Positions 20,863 through 31,149 of a stretch of 64,000 nucleotides of DNA are shown here, one piece after another. The DNA is taken from contig NC_133332.1 in assembly GCF_042186555.1 (NCBI RefSeq), forward strand, positions 210,011,609 through 210,075,608, given 5' to 3'. The notes beneath the pieces are model-generated. The model was not told where the DNA came from. It worked only from the letters and a program-made list of their open reading frames with translations, and made no database searches. This DNA comes from Aquarana catesbeiana (lineage: Eukaryota > Chordata > Amphibia > Anura > Ranidae). Within the stretch, counting starts at the first letter, position 1. Each line of letters opens with the position of its first letter. The translations under genes and the position numbers were made by a program.

Positions 20863-21860
20863 TCAGGGGGCACCTCCTGTATTTTGGAACACACGAGAGA
20901 GAGCATCAGGCTTCCTGTTCTTAGATCCAGGCCAAAGGGTAATATGGAAGCAGAATCTTTGCGAAAAAGAGGGCCCATCTGCCTGGCGGGGTCTTAATCG
21001 TTTTGCTGCTCTCAAATATTCGATTCTTGTGATCAGTGAACACAAGAATAGGATGTGCTGCTCCTTCAAGCAGATAATACCATTCCTCCAGGGCCAAAAT
21101 CATAGTTCTTTTCTGGGGCACTTGGCTTCCTGGAGAAAAAAGCGACAGGGTGAAGTAGAGACTTTATCCCTTGTCGTTGAGACAGTATGGCTCCCACAGC
21201 AATCTCAGAGGCGTCAACCTCGAACATAAGGCAAAGCAGGGTCTGGATGTTTCAGATTGGGTGCAGATGTTAAAAGACCTTTCAGTCTCTCAAATGCAGT
21301 TTGAGTTTCCAAGGTCCATGTGAAAGTTGTGCGTAATCTTGTTAACTGTATGATAGGAGAAATGATACCAGAAAAGTCCTTGACTGAATTTTCTGTAAAA
21401 ACTGGCGAACCCCACAAACCGATGCACAGATTTTTTATCAATAGGGACAGGCTAATCGAATACTGCAGATACCTTCTGCGGATCCATGGCAATCCCATCT
21501 GCGGAGATAATGAGACCCAAGAACTGGATGGTGAGCTTCTCGAATTCACATTTCTCAGATTTGGCATACAGATGATGTTCTCTCAGTCTGCTTAATACTT
21601 TCTTCACATGGACCCGATGTAACTCTAGTGAAGTAGAAAAAATGAGAATGTAATCTAAATAGACAATAGTAAATAAGTCAAAGTCTTGAAACACATTATT
21701 CACAAAATGCTGGAAGGTAGCTGGTGCGTTACAGAGTCCAAAGGGCATCACCAGGTATTCAAAGTGCCCAAAACGATACCTAAAGGCCATCTTCTATTCA
21801 TCACCCTCCCTGATTCTGATCAAGTTATAAGCTCCCCTTAAGTCTAATTTGGAGAATACA
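20863..21860 (-). pseudogene. Ty3/gypsy RT-RNase H remnant
   Basis: The frame at 21790-21452 shows the RT core FRYRFGHFEYLVMPFGLCNA with NAPATFQ. The motif C reads VYLDYILI where YLDD is expected (second Asp replaced by Tyr). Just upstream, E-G-D-E is followed by a stop where W is normal. The next frames carry the RNase H connection (FTWTLETQTAFERLKGLLTSAP), VFTDHKNRI (usually TDHKNL) and GSKNRKPDALSR, the Ty3 RNase H end. Three frames are used in turn, so at least two frameshifts occurred. Confidence 0.9.
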
Positions 21861-21933
21861 CGTGCTTCTCGTAGTCTCTGGAACAGTTCAGGAATGAGTG
21901 GTAAGGGGTAACGATTTTTAATGGTTACTTTAA

Positions 21934-22444
21934 AGTGGGGTTCCACCCAAAAAAACAAAACTAACTGAAAAATTGTAAAAAAAAAAAAAAAAAAAAAAAA
22001 AACATTTGAATTTTTTTTTTTTTTTTTTACTTACCTCTAAATGCCTGTTGCTAGGTGGTCCCTCGTAGTCTGCCTCTTCCTTTGCCTGGGCTGGTGACAT
22101 CACTTCCCCCCCAGGCACAGGAAGGGCTCGGCTCTGGTCCCTCCCTCCTGTCAATCATCTGGGACCCATTACAGGTCCCAGGTGATTGAGCTGCCAATCA
22201 CGGCGCGCGGCGCCGCTCGCGCATGCGCAGTGGGTGCCAGGCTGTGAAGCCACAGCCCGGCGCCCACAGTTGAAATGCCGGCGCCGACAAGCGGAGGGGG
22301 GGGACGAGCGGGGCTTCGATCCCCCGCATCACTGGACCCAGGGACAGGTAAGTGTCCAATTAAAAGTCAGCAGCTGCAGTATTTGTAGTTGCTGACTTTT
22401 AATTTTTTTTTTTTTTTAATGGAGCCCCTGGGTGGAACTCCTCT
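21934..22444. mobile_element. TTAA MITE inserted in gypsy RT
   Basis: Starts AGTGGGGTTCCACCC and ends GGGTGGAACTCCTCT with TTAA on both sides (21930-21933; 22445-22448). Removing it with one TTAA restores the RT motif Y-R-D-L-K-V-T-I, so the insertion site lies in a Leu codon. It contains long A and T runs near 21976-22028 and a GC-rich centre (ggcgcgcggcgccgctcgcg). Confidence 0.9.
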
Positions 22445-22524
22445 TTAAGTCCCGATAGTCAATACAAGGCCGGAGTGTGTGAGCTTTCTTCTCAACAAAG
22501 AATATTCCTTCTTAAGAGTCTAAT

Positions 22525-23440
22525 ATGGATGGATCAGGTTCACAGGAAAGGTTGTTGGTACAATCTCTCACTGAATTGGTCCGCTCCACTTTTTTGCTGC
22601 CAGCAGTAGAGTCAGTCGATGAGCCCACTTCTTGTTTGGGTTCGCTAAAGCCTCCCCAAGCTGTTCATGGTTTTCCTATCCATTCATTACTGAAAAAGCC
22701 TATGTATTCTGAGTGGGAGCACCCAGATAAACAGTTTTTTCCTCCCAAAAAGTTTTCAACACTTTATCCTATGGAGGAAGAGTTTAATAAGAAATGGGGG
22801 ATTCCAGCAATTGACGCTGCTATATTCTCTGTGAACAAGAGCTTGACTTGTCCTGTAGACAATGCTCAAATGCTGAAGAATCTAACAGATAAGAAGTTGG
22901 AATTCTTATTTAAAACAATATATCTCTTTCAGGTTCAGTGGTTCAGCCTGCGCTGGCAGCGATCGGAGTATGTCAGTCCTTAAAAGACCAGTTTAAAGAG
23001 GTGCTCAAGTTTATTCCTGATAAACAGGCCCAAGATTTGGCCGGGATATCAGAGGCGTTATGTTTTACAGTAGACGCTATGAAAGATTCTATTCTCCAGG
23101 CCTCATGGCTTATGCTCAGGCTGGTACATGTGCGTAGAATTCTATGATTGAAAAATTGGTCAGCCAAAGCGCCCTGCAAAAAGCTCTTGGCTAGTTTTCC
23201 ATTTCATGGTGAACGCTTGTTTGGAGACGATCTGGATAAATATATCCAAAGAGTTTCTAATGGAAAAAGTGCCCTTTTACCAGTTAAGAAGTTTAAGCCT
23301 TTTTCTTTTAAACGAGCCTCTTCTCCAGTGCCAGGAGCATCTGCCTCCAGGCAGTTTCGAAAGCCTCCACCGTCCAGTTCAAGGGGTAAACCTCGGGGTC
23401 AACCCCAGGGTCAAGAGGCCCTGGGGGAGAAAGCCCGCTA
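22525..23440 (+). pseudogene. DIRS gag remnant (copy 2)
   Basis: The first frame (22525-22983) contains FNKKWGIPAIDAA and SLTCPVDNAQMLKNLTDKKL, the pattern of DIRS gag proteins (P-V-D-x-A-x-M-L-K ... D-K-K-L-E). The next frames (23148-23441) give a basic, Ser/Pro-rich tail (GASASRQFRKPPPSSSRGKP) likely to bind nucleic acid. A frameshift near 22930 and another near 23145 separate them. Confidence 0.75.
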
Positions 23441-23462
23441 AACAAAATACTAAAACCTCCTT

Positions 23463-24655
23463 ATGAAGGGGCACCCCTGCTCGCTCGAGTGGGGGGGAAG
23501 ACTTCTGCAGTTCTCCAGGGTCTGGCAGGAACAGTGTGGAGACAAATGGGTGGCTTCCTCAATATCTCCAGGTTACAGACTAGAGTTCCGAGAGTTCCCG
23601 TCTCCTCGTTTTCTCAGATCAAACGTTCCCAGAGACCCAGGAAAAAAGTCTCTCTTTCTGGCTTTGGATAATCTCTTGTCTCAAAAAGTGATATCAGTGG
23701 TTCTCATGGAAGAGCGAGGGTTAGGGTTTTATTCAAACCTTTTCACGGTACAAAAAGCAAACGGGGATGTCAGACCCATTTTAGTTCTCAAAGATCTAAA
23801 TCTGTTTTTGAATATCCGCTCTTTTTGCATGGAGTCAATCTGATCAGTGGTCTCCATTCTACAAGGTGGAGAACTGCTAGCGTCAATTGACATCAAGGAT
23901 GCTTATCTATGTACCATTTTCCCCGCTCACCAGAAATATCTGCGCTTCGAGATAGAAAATCTTCATTTTCAGATTGTAGCTCTGCCTTTCGGTCTAGCTA
24001 CTGCACCTCGAGTGTTTATAAAGGTTCTGGCCCCCCCCCTTTAGCCAGATTAAGGGCTCAGGGGATAACCATTCTGGCTTATTTAGACGAACTACTCTTG
24101 ATCAGTAGCCCGCCTAAACCAGAGTTTGGTCACCACGGTCCGCTACCTGGAATACCTAGGTTGGATTCTCAACCTAGAGAAATCTTTTTTAAAACCATCA
24201 AGGAGAATGCAGTACTTGGGCCTGATCATAGATACAGCTGAGAAGAGGGTGTTCTTACCCCAAGCGAAGATCAGTTCCATAAGGGAACTGATTCAGGTGG
24301 TCAAAGCAAAGAAGAATCCTTCAGTTCGACTTTGCACGAGATTGTTGGGAAAGATGGTAGCTTCATTTTTGAGGCCGTTCCTTGTGCGCAGTTTCATTTG
24401 AGACTGCTGCAAAACAGTATCCTGTCAACTTGGAACAAAAAGATCCAAGCTCTAGACTTCCTGATGTGTTTATCCCCCAAAGTGCGTCAAAGCCTCAGTT
24501 GGTGGTTAATATCCAAGAATCTTCAGAAGGGATCAGTTTTCACTGATCTATGCGTTCCCTCCTGTTCTGCTTCCGCACCTTCTTCTCAAGGTCAAGCAGG
24601 AAGGGAAGGAGGTGATTCTTGTGGCCCAGGAGATCTTGGTATGCAGAGATCATAA
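23463..24655 (+). pseudogene. DIRS reverse transcriptase remnant (copy 2)
   Basis: Frames in sequence give EERGLGFYSNLFTVQKANGD and RPILVLKDLN (fingers), LLASIDIKDAYL (motif A, catalytic Asp), ALPFGLATAPRVF (motif B), ILAYLDELLLIS (motif C with YLDE instead of YLDD) and LGLIIDTAEKRVFLP (thumb). A stop TGA after MESI near 23843 and frameshifts around 24040 and 24120 break it. After about 24560 it skips the RNase H present in copy 1. Confidence 0.85.
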
Positions 24656-24699
24656 AGATGGTGGTAGGCGACCCGTGGATACCACCGCGGCCAGACCTT

Positions 24700-25437
24700 C
24701 TCTCGCAAGGTCCGGTATTCCATCCTACCTTACAAATGCTAAATTTAACGGTTTGGCTATTGAGACCCACATTCTGAAAGACAGTGGGCTGTCAGGTTCA
24801 GTAGTTTCTACTTTGATTAATGCTAGGAAGCCGGCCTCCAGAGTCATATATTGAGTCATATATTGAGCCGATACGAGATATTCCCTTGGTCCTTTTGACA
24901 AGGAAATTAGTTTTTCTGGTTGCCATTTCTTCTGCAAGAAGAGTATCAGAGTTGGGTGCTCTTTCTTGTAAAGAGCTATATTTGATTAGTCATAAGGATA
25001 AGGTTGTATTGCGTCCTCTTCCCAATTTCCTTCCAAAGGTACTGTCAGGTTTTCATTTAAACCAGGATATTGTTCTGCCTTCATTTTTTCCAAAACCTTG
25101 TTCTGCGGAAGAAAGGTCACTACATTCTCTTGATGTGGTGAGAGCAGTCAAGGTCTATTTGAAGGTGACCACTCAGATTCTTAAAACAGATGTTTTGTTT
25201 GTGTTGCCAGAAGGTCCTAAGAGAGTACAGGCAGCATCAAAGTCTACTATTTCTAAATGGATTTGTCAAGTGATTGTTCAAGCTTATGATTTAAAGAGGA
25301 AAATTCCACCTTTTCATATTAAAGCGCACTCCACCAGGGCTGTTAGTGCTTCCCGGGCAGTGCATCACCAAGCCTCCATGGCTCAAATCTGCAAGACTGA
25401 AACTTGGTCTTCAGTCCAGACATTTACATCTATTTGA
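24700..25437 (+). pseudogene. DIRS tyrosine recombinase remnant (copy 2)
   Basis: A 205-residue open stretch (24820-25437) holds the catalytic half of a DIRS tyrosine recombinase: SSARRVSELGALSCKEL (first Arg), a Lys-containing beta region (HKDKVVLRPL) and KAHSTRAVSASRAVHH (HxxR intact). It ends TFTSI-stop, so the catalytic Tyr is missing. Comparison with copy 1 shows the Tyr-coding 20 bp is inverted here (25427-25446). The N-terminal SAM-like domain is mostly deleted: FNGLAIETHILKDSGLSG is followed after ~20 residues by a duplicated 'gagtcatatatt' and then the catalytic domain. Confidence 0.9.
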
Positions 25438-25762
25438 TAGAATCTGGTAAAAGGTCTTGAGGATATCACCTTTTGGGCACAGTGTATTGCAGGCTGCAGT
25501 ATAAGTCCTCTAGACTTTTAGTGCCCTACTTTTGTTGTGTCTCCCTCCCTTTAGTTGGCATTGCTATGGGACATCCCACATAATAACAACTATGGCTCTG
25601 TGTCCCATGATGTATGATAAGAAAATAGGATTTTTAAAACAGCTTACCTGTAAAAATCCTTTTCTTTGAAGTACATCATGGGACACAGAGGTCCCTCCCT
25701 AATTTTGGTATACACGTGTATTGCTTTCCTACAAAACTGAGGTACTCCCGGTAGTGGGAGGG

Positions 25763-26507
25763 TGTCAGGTCACCTGAGACCAGGTGACAGATGCACTCCG
25801 TAGGAGTCGGCAGTGCACCGCTAAGATAGTGGACCCTAGGACTGACTGCTGCGGATAGTACCCAGGGAGGTTCAGGAAGCAGGTCTACTGGATCACTAAC
25901 ACAGATGCTAGTGGTAGCTAGAGCATAGATTCCCCAGGGTGCGGAGTCTAAGAGCCAGCAGGTGTTCACCAGAGCCTCTAGTGGTGAGGATGGACTGCGC
26001 TGCATTCTGGCTCCAGGTCGCGGCCCCTAGGGTCTCACAGCTCACGCTCATGGTAGACTACAGTAGAAGGAAGCAGCAGGCTGGAACGACAAGGATAGTA
26101 AAGGGATAAGGCAGAGGTCAGGGCAACTAGCAAACAGGAACAACAGAGTACACGCCAAAGGTTCAGGGTCACAGGCAAACAGGGATAGTCAGGGACACGC
26201 CAAAAGGTCAGGGTCACGAGCAGGCAGGAATAGTCGGGAACAGACCAAGGTCGGTAACCGAGACAAACGAAAGAGCACATGGCAAGCAGGAAACAGGAAG
26301 CTGAATACACGATGGATACACAATGGTTGATCAGCACCGCTGGCTTGCAGTGCACAGGTTAATATAGGGTTCCCTGATAAGACCTGGGGTGGAGCTATGC
26401 TTAGAGGAGAGGTTATAAAAACAGCCAGATGAGAGTGGCTGGCCTCTTAGTCTGAACACAAGAGGATGGGTAAGCTGACTGAGAAAGATTACTGCATAAC
26501 GATGACA
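25763..26507. mobile_element. Solo LTR with GAGGG target duplication
   Basis: 745 bp starting TGTCAGGTCACC and ending CGATGACA, with TGTCA/TGACA inverted ends, flanked by GAGGG (25758-25762; 26508-26512). Copy 1 has the uninterrupted sequence 'gtgggaggggttatataggg'. The 5-bp duplication fits a Ty3/gypsy LTR. No internal region remains. Confidence 0.9.
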
Positions 26508-26685
26508 GAGGGGTTATATAGGGAGTGGAGTTTTTGTCTTAGGGCGTGCCAGTGTCCATCACCTGAAGGTGGCCTATAACCTACATAGTAACTACTATGG
26601 CTCTGTGTCCTGTGATGTACTTCTTCAAAGAAAAGGATTTTACAGGTAAGCTGTTTTAAAAATCCAATTTTTTTTTTCTTTTTTT

Positions 26686-26708
26686 CCTTCTTCTTCTTCT
26701 TCTTCTTC
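26686..26708. repeat. (CTT)n microsatellite
   Basis: About seven CTT units follow a T-rich run just outside the right end of DIRS copy 2. Confidence 0.95.
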
Positions 26709-26714
26709 CCTGGC

Positions 26715-27340
26715 ATTTGAGACGGACACAGACAATCTTTATCTTCAGCAAGGGGTACAGAGTGAGATCTAGTCACTGACCGGGATCTTTGAGAGGCCGT
26801 GGGTGTGGACTGTAAATCTGGCTGTGGTGGTACATAAACTGCTTCTGACAGAGACAACAGATGATTACGATGCCAAGTCTTCAGCAGCCTGTTCTTCCCT
26901 CTGGATGGATTTGATATACTGGGAGTCCTGGCAGATGCTTGCAAACGACATAGGGCTGCGACTTCCAGCGGGCTGCCAACTTGTGCTTTCCAGGGACACC
27001 CAGGTTTCTCAGCAGTACCTTGTCATCCGGCTGTAGGTCCTGCACTTGTACCCTGAGGTCAAAGTTTATTTTGTTTCTCTGTCCTCGGCATATGAGGCAG
27101 CTTGAACCTCATCATAGGCTGTCTTCAGACTTCTCCACAGGTGATCCACATACCCTCTGCGGGATGTTGCTGAGGTATTGTCGAGGGATGTGCTGAAGGC
27201 CAAGTCTACTGGCAGCCGGGCCTACCGTCCAAACATCAAACTATAGGGAGAGTAACCTGTGGCATCATTGGCGGTGCTGTTATAAGCATGCACGATAGCC
27301 ACTATATGCTTGCTCCAGTGCTGCTTTTGTTCTGAATTTA
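26715..27340 (-). pseudogene. Ty3/gypsy integrase C-terminal fragment (second family)
   Basis: Minus-strand translation from about 27335 gives WSKHIVAIVHAYNSTANDAT, GYSPYSLMFGRAARLPVDLA, and farther on a region with PDDKVLLRNLGVPGKHKLA and W-x-x-x-P-Y-V-V. That is the end of a Ty3-type integrase core followed by the chromatin-binding-like tail. The MFGR...LPVDL motif differs from the gypsy fragment at 20.6 kb, and the orientation and order exclude the same copy. Stops in several frames show decay. Confidence 0.75.
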
Positions 27341-27344
27341 GAAT

Positions 27345-28185
27345 TCTGAGAATATGCACACTATAATAAATAATAAATGCACACAATATAAATATTCATA
27401 ACTTTGTTTTATTTGTGAAATCTCATACTATGACCAGTGATACCAGTGACATCCACTGGTGACGGTGAGAAATCACAAGCCAACGTAAACTGGTAGTAGA
27501 CCTAAGACATGCAATATGAATAGTGTGTGCTTGTCTCAATTAAGAGCACTAAGTGTTGTCTCCGTCTGCTGCTTCGTTCCTCTGCTATCAGCATGAATCT
27601 CTTCTGACAAGATTTCCTGAAACCAAGATAAAAAAAGGTGACAGGGAGGGACCTCCAGCTGATTGAGAGCCTCAGCTCTGTTCCTGTGTGCTGTGTGGAA
27701 AGGGGTGAGTCCCTTTCTTCAATCAGCTCTCCTCACCGAGCTTTTCAGAGTGTAGTTTCACCTCTCACTCTTCGCACCTTTTTTCTGACAGCTCAGACAA
27801 GCGTTATAAATTCTGGACTTTTGCTGTAGAGAAGAGAAGACTACAAATAAACAGGTGCAACTTATGTAGGAGGATTTGTTTCATCTCTGTGTATCACCTG
27901 AGGCCAGTCATTTCACTGGCTATATGTAAGGGTTTACAACCACTTTAGGCTTAGGGAAAAACCAGGTGAAAAACTAATACAATCAGTCTGAGCTAACTAC
28001 AGCCCAGCCAAAAACTAAACTGACATAGCCCCTGTTTAGGACAAGGGATCTACATGTGGATGGGGGAAGAGTCTGAGGAGTCGCATCCATTTAGTATTTG
28101 TACAATCGCTATGTCCTTGCACTGCATAGTTGTTGATAGCTGTAAAGCAGATTACACAATCAATTGTGTGACCAGCTGTAGTGTC
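27345..28185. other. Non-genic stretch with MITE end
   Basis: No gene seen. The sequence near 27920-27945 ('aagggtttacaaccacttta') is the right terminus of the AGTGG/CCACT TTAA MITE group. Its left end was not located with confidence, though 27640-27945 looks like its body. Confidence 0.45.
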
Positions 28186-28189
28186 CTCT

Positions 28190-28717
28190 ACACATAGTTA
28201 CACAGTAGGTGAGGTTGAAAAAAGACAAGTCCATCAAGTCCAACCTATGTGTGTGATTATTGTGATTATATGTCAGTATTACATTGTATATCCCTGTATG
28301 TTGTGGTCGTTCAGGTTCTTATCTAATATTTTTTTTTAAACTATTGATGCTCCCCGATGAAACCACCGCCTGTGGAAGGGAATTCCACATCTTTGCCGCT
28401 CTTACAGTAAAGAACCCTCTACGCAGTTTAAGGTTAAACCTCTTTTCTTCTAATTTTAATGAGTGGCCACGTGTCTTATTAAACTTTCTTTTGCGGAAAA
28501 GTTTTTTCCCTATTGTGGAGTCACCAGTATGGTATTTGTAAATTGAAATCATATCCCCTCTCAAGCGTCTGTTCTCCAGACAGAATAAGTTCAGTCTTCG
28601 TAACCTTTCTTCGTAACTAATGTCCTCCAGACCCTTTTATTAGTTTTGTTGCACTTCTCTGTACTCGCTCCATTTCCAGCACATCCTTCCTGCGGACTGG
28701 TGCCCAGAACTGGACAT
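28190..28717 (-). pseudogene. CR1/L3-type LINE 3' fragment
   Basis: On the minus strand the frame reads RGDMISIYKYHTGD, KTRGHSLKLEEKRFN, LRRGFFTVRAAKMWNSLP, the C-terminal tail of CR1/L2-group LINE ORF2 proteins (the RT thumb and tail that end R-L-W-N-S-L-P). It is 5'-truncated, as most CR1 copies are. I recognise it as an abundant dispersed amphibian repeat; the clade call is from these motifs only. Confidence 0.7.
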
Positions 28718-28739
28718 CCTGTTTTTATATGTTGCGCCT

Positions 28740-29435
28740 TAATATTCCAAAACAGTCACAGGCCAGAAATTGATGGTGTCAGCCAGGCCATAGATGCCAG
28801 AGAACGGTGTAATGCGGTGCGATGATTTGGCCACCACAAATTGTCTCTTGGCTCAGTTGCAGCCCACAAACCCAATCCCGCAGAACATGTGTTCAGCCAT
28901 GTTGTCACCATTCTCTTCTCTCCTGCACATAACACATCTAGAAAAGTCACAGCCCTTTTTTTTTTTTTTTCTGCTCTTGGCACAAGAAATGGACATGAGC
29001 TGTACAGATTTGTAGTTGTTTACAAGCGTTTTTTTAGCGCTTTTTATTTTGGAAATCTCTTTGGACACATACCAATGTAAGGGTGCCAAGAGTCATTAAT
29101 TACCCACTGGGTTCTTATATGGGGTCGTCCGGTGTACAGACATCCCAGCTCTGGGCTGTTTACATGAGGCTCTGGCTATAAGTCTTAAAAGGGAGATATG
29201 TGTGTGTCCTCATATAGCCGAGTTAAAGTGTGCAGGATTTATACAGAACCATCGTAAACTTTACTTCTCCTCTTCAGTAGATATCAACAGAGTAGGCGAA
29301 TGGAAAAACTGATGATACCAGTATGGTGTGACAGGGCGGCAAGACTGTATAACTGGGAAGGACCTCAGATTGGAGTATTTCAGAGATGGTGACACATGTG
29401 GTTGGATGATCGGCAAAACTGTTTAAGAATAAAAC
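28740..29435. other. Non-genic stretch
   Basis: No gene or element recognised. It carries a T14 run near 28957. Frames here lack motifs. Confidence 0.4.
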
Positions 29436-29439
29436 AAAA

Positions 29440-31085
29440 AAAAAAACTGCCAAAAAATGTGTTGTGTACAAACCAAATAGTGGTGTCTTTAACAATGCAG
29501 CAATACAGTTTGCCTTTTTTTTTTTCAGTTTTAACCAGTACAGCTCTAGAGCAATTTTTTTTTCATTTTTGCACACATGCAAAAATCTTCATTTTTGGCA
29601 ATAAAACTATTTGAACCCCCAGGACATTATATATTTTTTGAAATACGAGTCCCTGTAGAATAAAAAGGTGATAGTTGAAAAAACGTTATGTCACATGATA
29701 TGTGTGCAACTGTTTATTAACTGGTTCAATACCGGGCAATTTCACCCCCTTCCTTCCCAGGCCAATTTTTAGTTTTCAGCGCTGTCGCACTTTAAACGTC
29801 AATTGCGCGGGCGTGCGACGTTGTACCCAAAAGAAATTGATGTCCTTTTTTTCACCACAAATAGAGCATTTTTTTGGTGGCATTTGATCGCCTCTGCGGT
29901 TTTTATTTTTTGCGCTATAAACAAAAGAAGAGCGACAATTTTGAAAAAAACACAATATTTTTTACTTTTTGCTATAATAAATATCCCAATTTTTTTTTTT
30001 AAAAACACATTTTTTCCTCAGTTTTGGCCGATACGTATTCTTCTACATATTTTTGGTAAAAAAAAATCGCAATAACCGTATATTGATTGGTTTGCGCAAA
30101 AGTTATAGCGTCTACAAAATACAGGATAGATTTAAGGCATTTTTAAAAAAAAAAAAAATTTTTAATTTTTTTTTAGCGGCGATCGCGATTTTTTTGGTGA
30201 CTGCGACATTATGGCGGACACATCGGACACTTTTGACACATTTTTGGGACCAATCACATTTATACAGCGATCAATGCTATAAAATTGCATTGATTACTGT
30301 GTAAATGTGACAGGCAGTGAAGGGGTTAACCACTAGGGGGCGGGGAGGGGTTAATATGTTTCCTAGGGAATGATTCTAACTGAAAGGGGAGTGGACGCAC
30401 TAGGGGAGGAGACCGATCAGTGTTCCTCCTTTCTGGGAACACAGATCGCTCTCCTCAGAGCTGACAGGCTGTGGATCTGTGTGTTTACACACACAGATCC
30501 ACATGCCGGCCCGGTTAACGGCAATCGCGGGTGCCCGGCGGACATCGCGGCCGCCGGGCACACGCACCGGGTCCCGAGGAACGCGGCGGGTGCGCGCGCG
30601 CGCGCCCCCTAGACGGCCGGGAATCCCAGGACGTCATATGGGAGATCCCATCTGTGGACGTCATATGACTATGGGTGGGTAGGGAAGTGGTTAAATGCAA
30701 ATTTTCAGGAAAACCTATAATAAAATGAAATTTAGTACAAACACACACAACATAATACCCATTTTTTGGTAAAATATAAAACATGAGGTTGTGTTGAGTA
30801 AATAGATACCCAGTCTTAAAATTGTGTGCGTCCTTGATATGACAAAAAACGATGGTGCCCATAAATACTCACAGGTGATGCTTTAAAAGCTTTTACAGCT
30901 CAATCAGTTAACCAGGTGCTCTTGTGTTGGAATTGTTGCTCTCACTCTGACGTGTGTGGGGATAAGTTACATGTGTGGTGTGACTGCAGTTTACATACGT
31001 GTGGGCACCCTGGGCAGGGCAACAGGTGTTCTGGCAAGGCGGCTAGAGAGCTGCCGCATCACTTTCACTTTCAAGCTCGGAGCCA
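29440..31085. mobile_element. Outer piggyBac-family element split by a younger one
   Basis: 29580-29716 ('ttgaacccccaggacattat', 'gtagaataaaaaggtgatag') and 30695-31085 ('aaaacatgaggttgtgttga', 'ggataagttacatgtgtgg') are two halves of a family related to 4211-5000. They are separated by the complete TTAA element at 29721-30690. Outer boundaries are uncertain. Confidence 0.5.
29721..30690 (+). mobile_element. piggyBac-like TTAA element, nested
   Basis: TTAA (29717-29720) precedes CTGGTTCAATACCGGG, and GGGAAGTGG precedes TTAA (30691-30694). The left module matches the 812 and 2641 elements. The right part is very CpG-rich (gcgggtgcgcgcgcgcgcgc near 30588, an alternating purine-pyrimidine tract able to adopt Z-DNA) and has GACGTCATATG repeats. 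No transposase. Confidence 0.8.
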
Positions 31086-31149
31086 GTTGAATAAAACCCA
31101 CACAAGCTGATGGCTATTACTACTGCAGCCATCATCTTGTTATTAGAGA

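Larger units (their letters stand above)
20560..22508 (-). mobile_element. Ty3/gypsy retrotransposon pol fragment
   Basis: Read on minus, the order is RT (22508-21460), RNase H (21560-20870) and integrase (about 20740-20560, with QTERTNQALEQYLR and LPLAEFVYNN on translation). The 5' side is cut at the junction with DIRS copy 2 and no LTR is visible. A TTAA MITE (21934-22444) lies inside the RT. Stops and frameshifts show it is inactive. Confidence 0.85.
22509..26670 (+). mobile_element. DIRS-type retrotransposon, copy 2 (5' truncated)
   Basis: Collinear with copy 1 but starts inside gag, directly abutting the gypsy RT, with no left terminal repeat. It retains gag, RT, the recombinase, the internal complementary region (about 25570-25690) and the right terminal repeat (25736-25762 plus 26513-26670), which is split by a solo LTR. 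RNase H and part of the recombinase N-terminus are deleted. Confidence 0.9.

Noticed and set aside
20560..27340. Reading the two Ty3 pieces (20.6-22.5 and 26.7-27.3 kb) as one element split by the DIRS copy
   Set aside because: On the minus strand the right-hand piece is integrase end and the left-hand piece is RT to integrase. The order is wrong for one element, and the integrase motifs belong to different families.
30588..30608. CpG-rich (CG)n tract as a promoter CpG island
   Set aside because: It lies inside a piggyBac-like repeat and the GC-rich stretch is only ~150 bp, with no transcript evidence.
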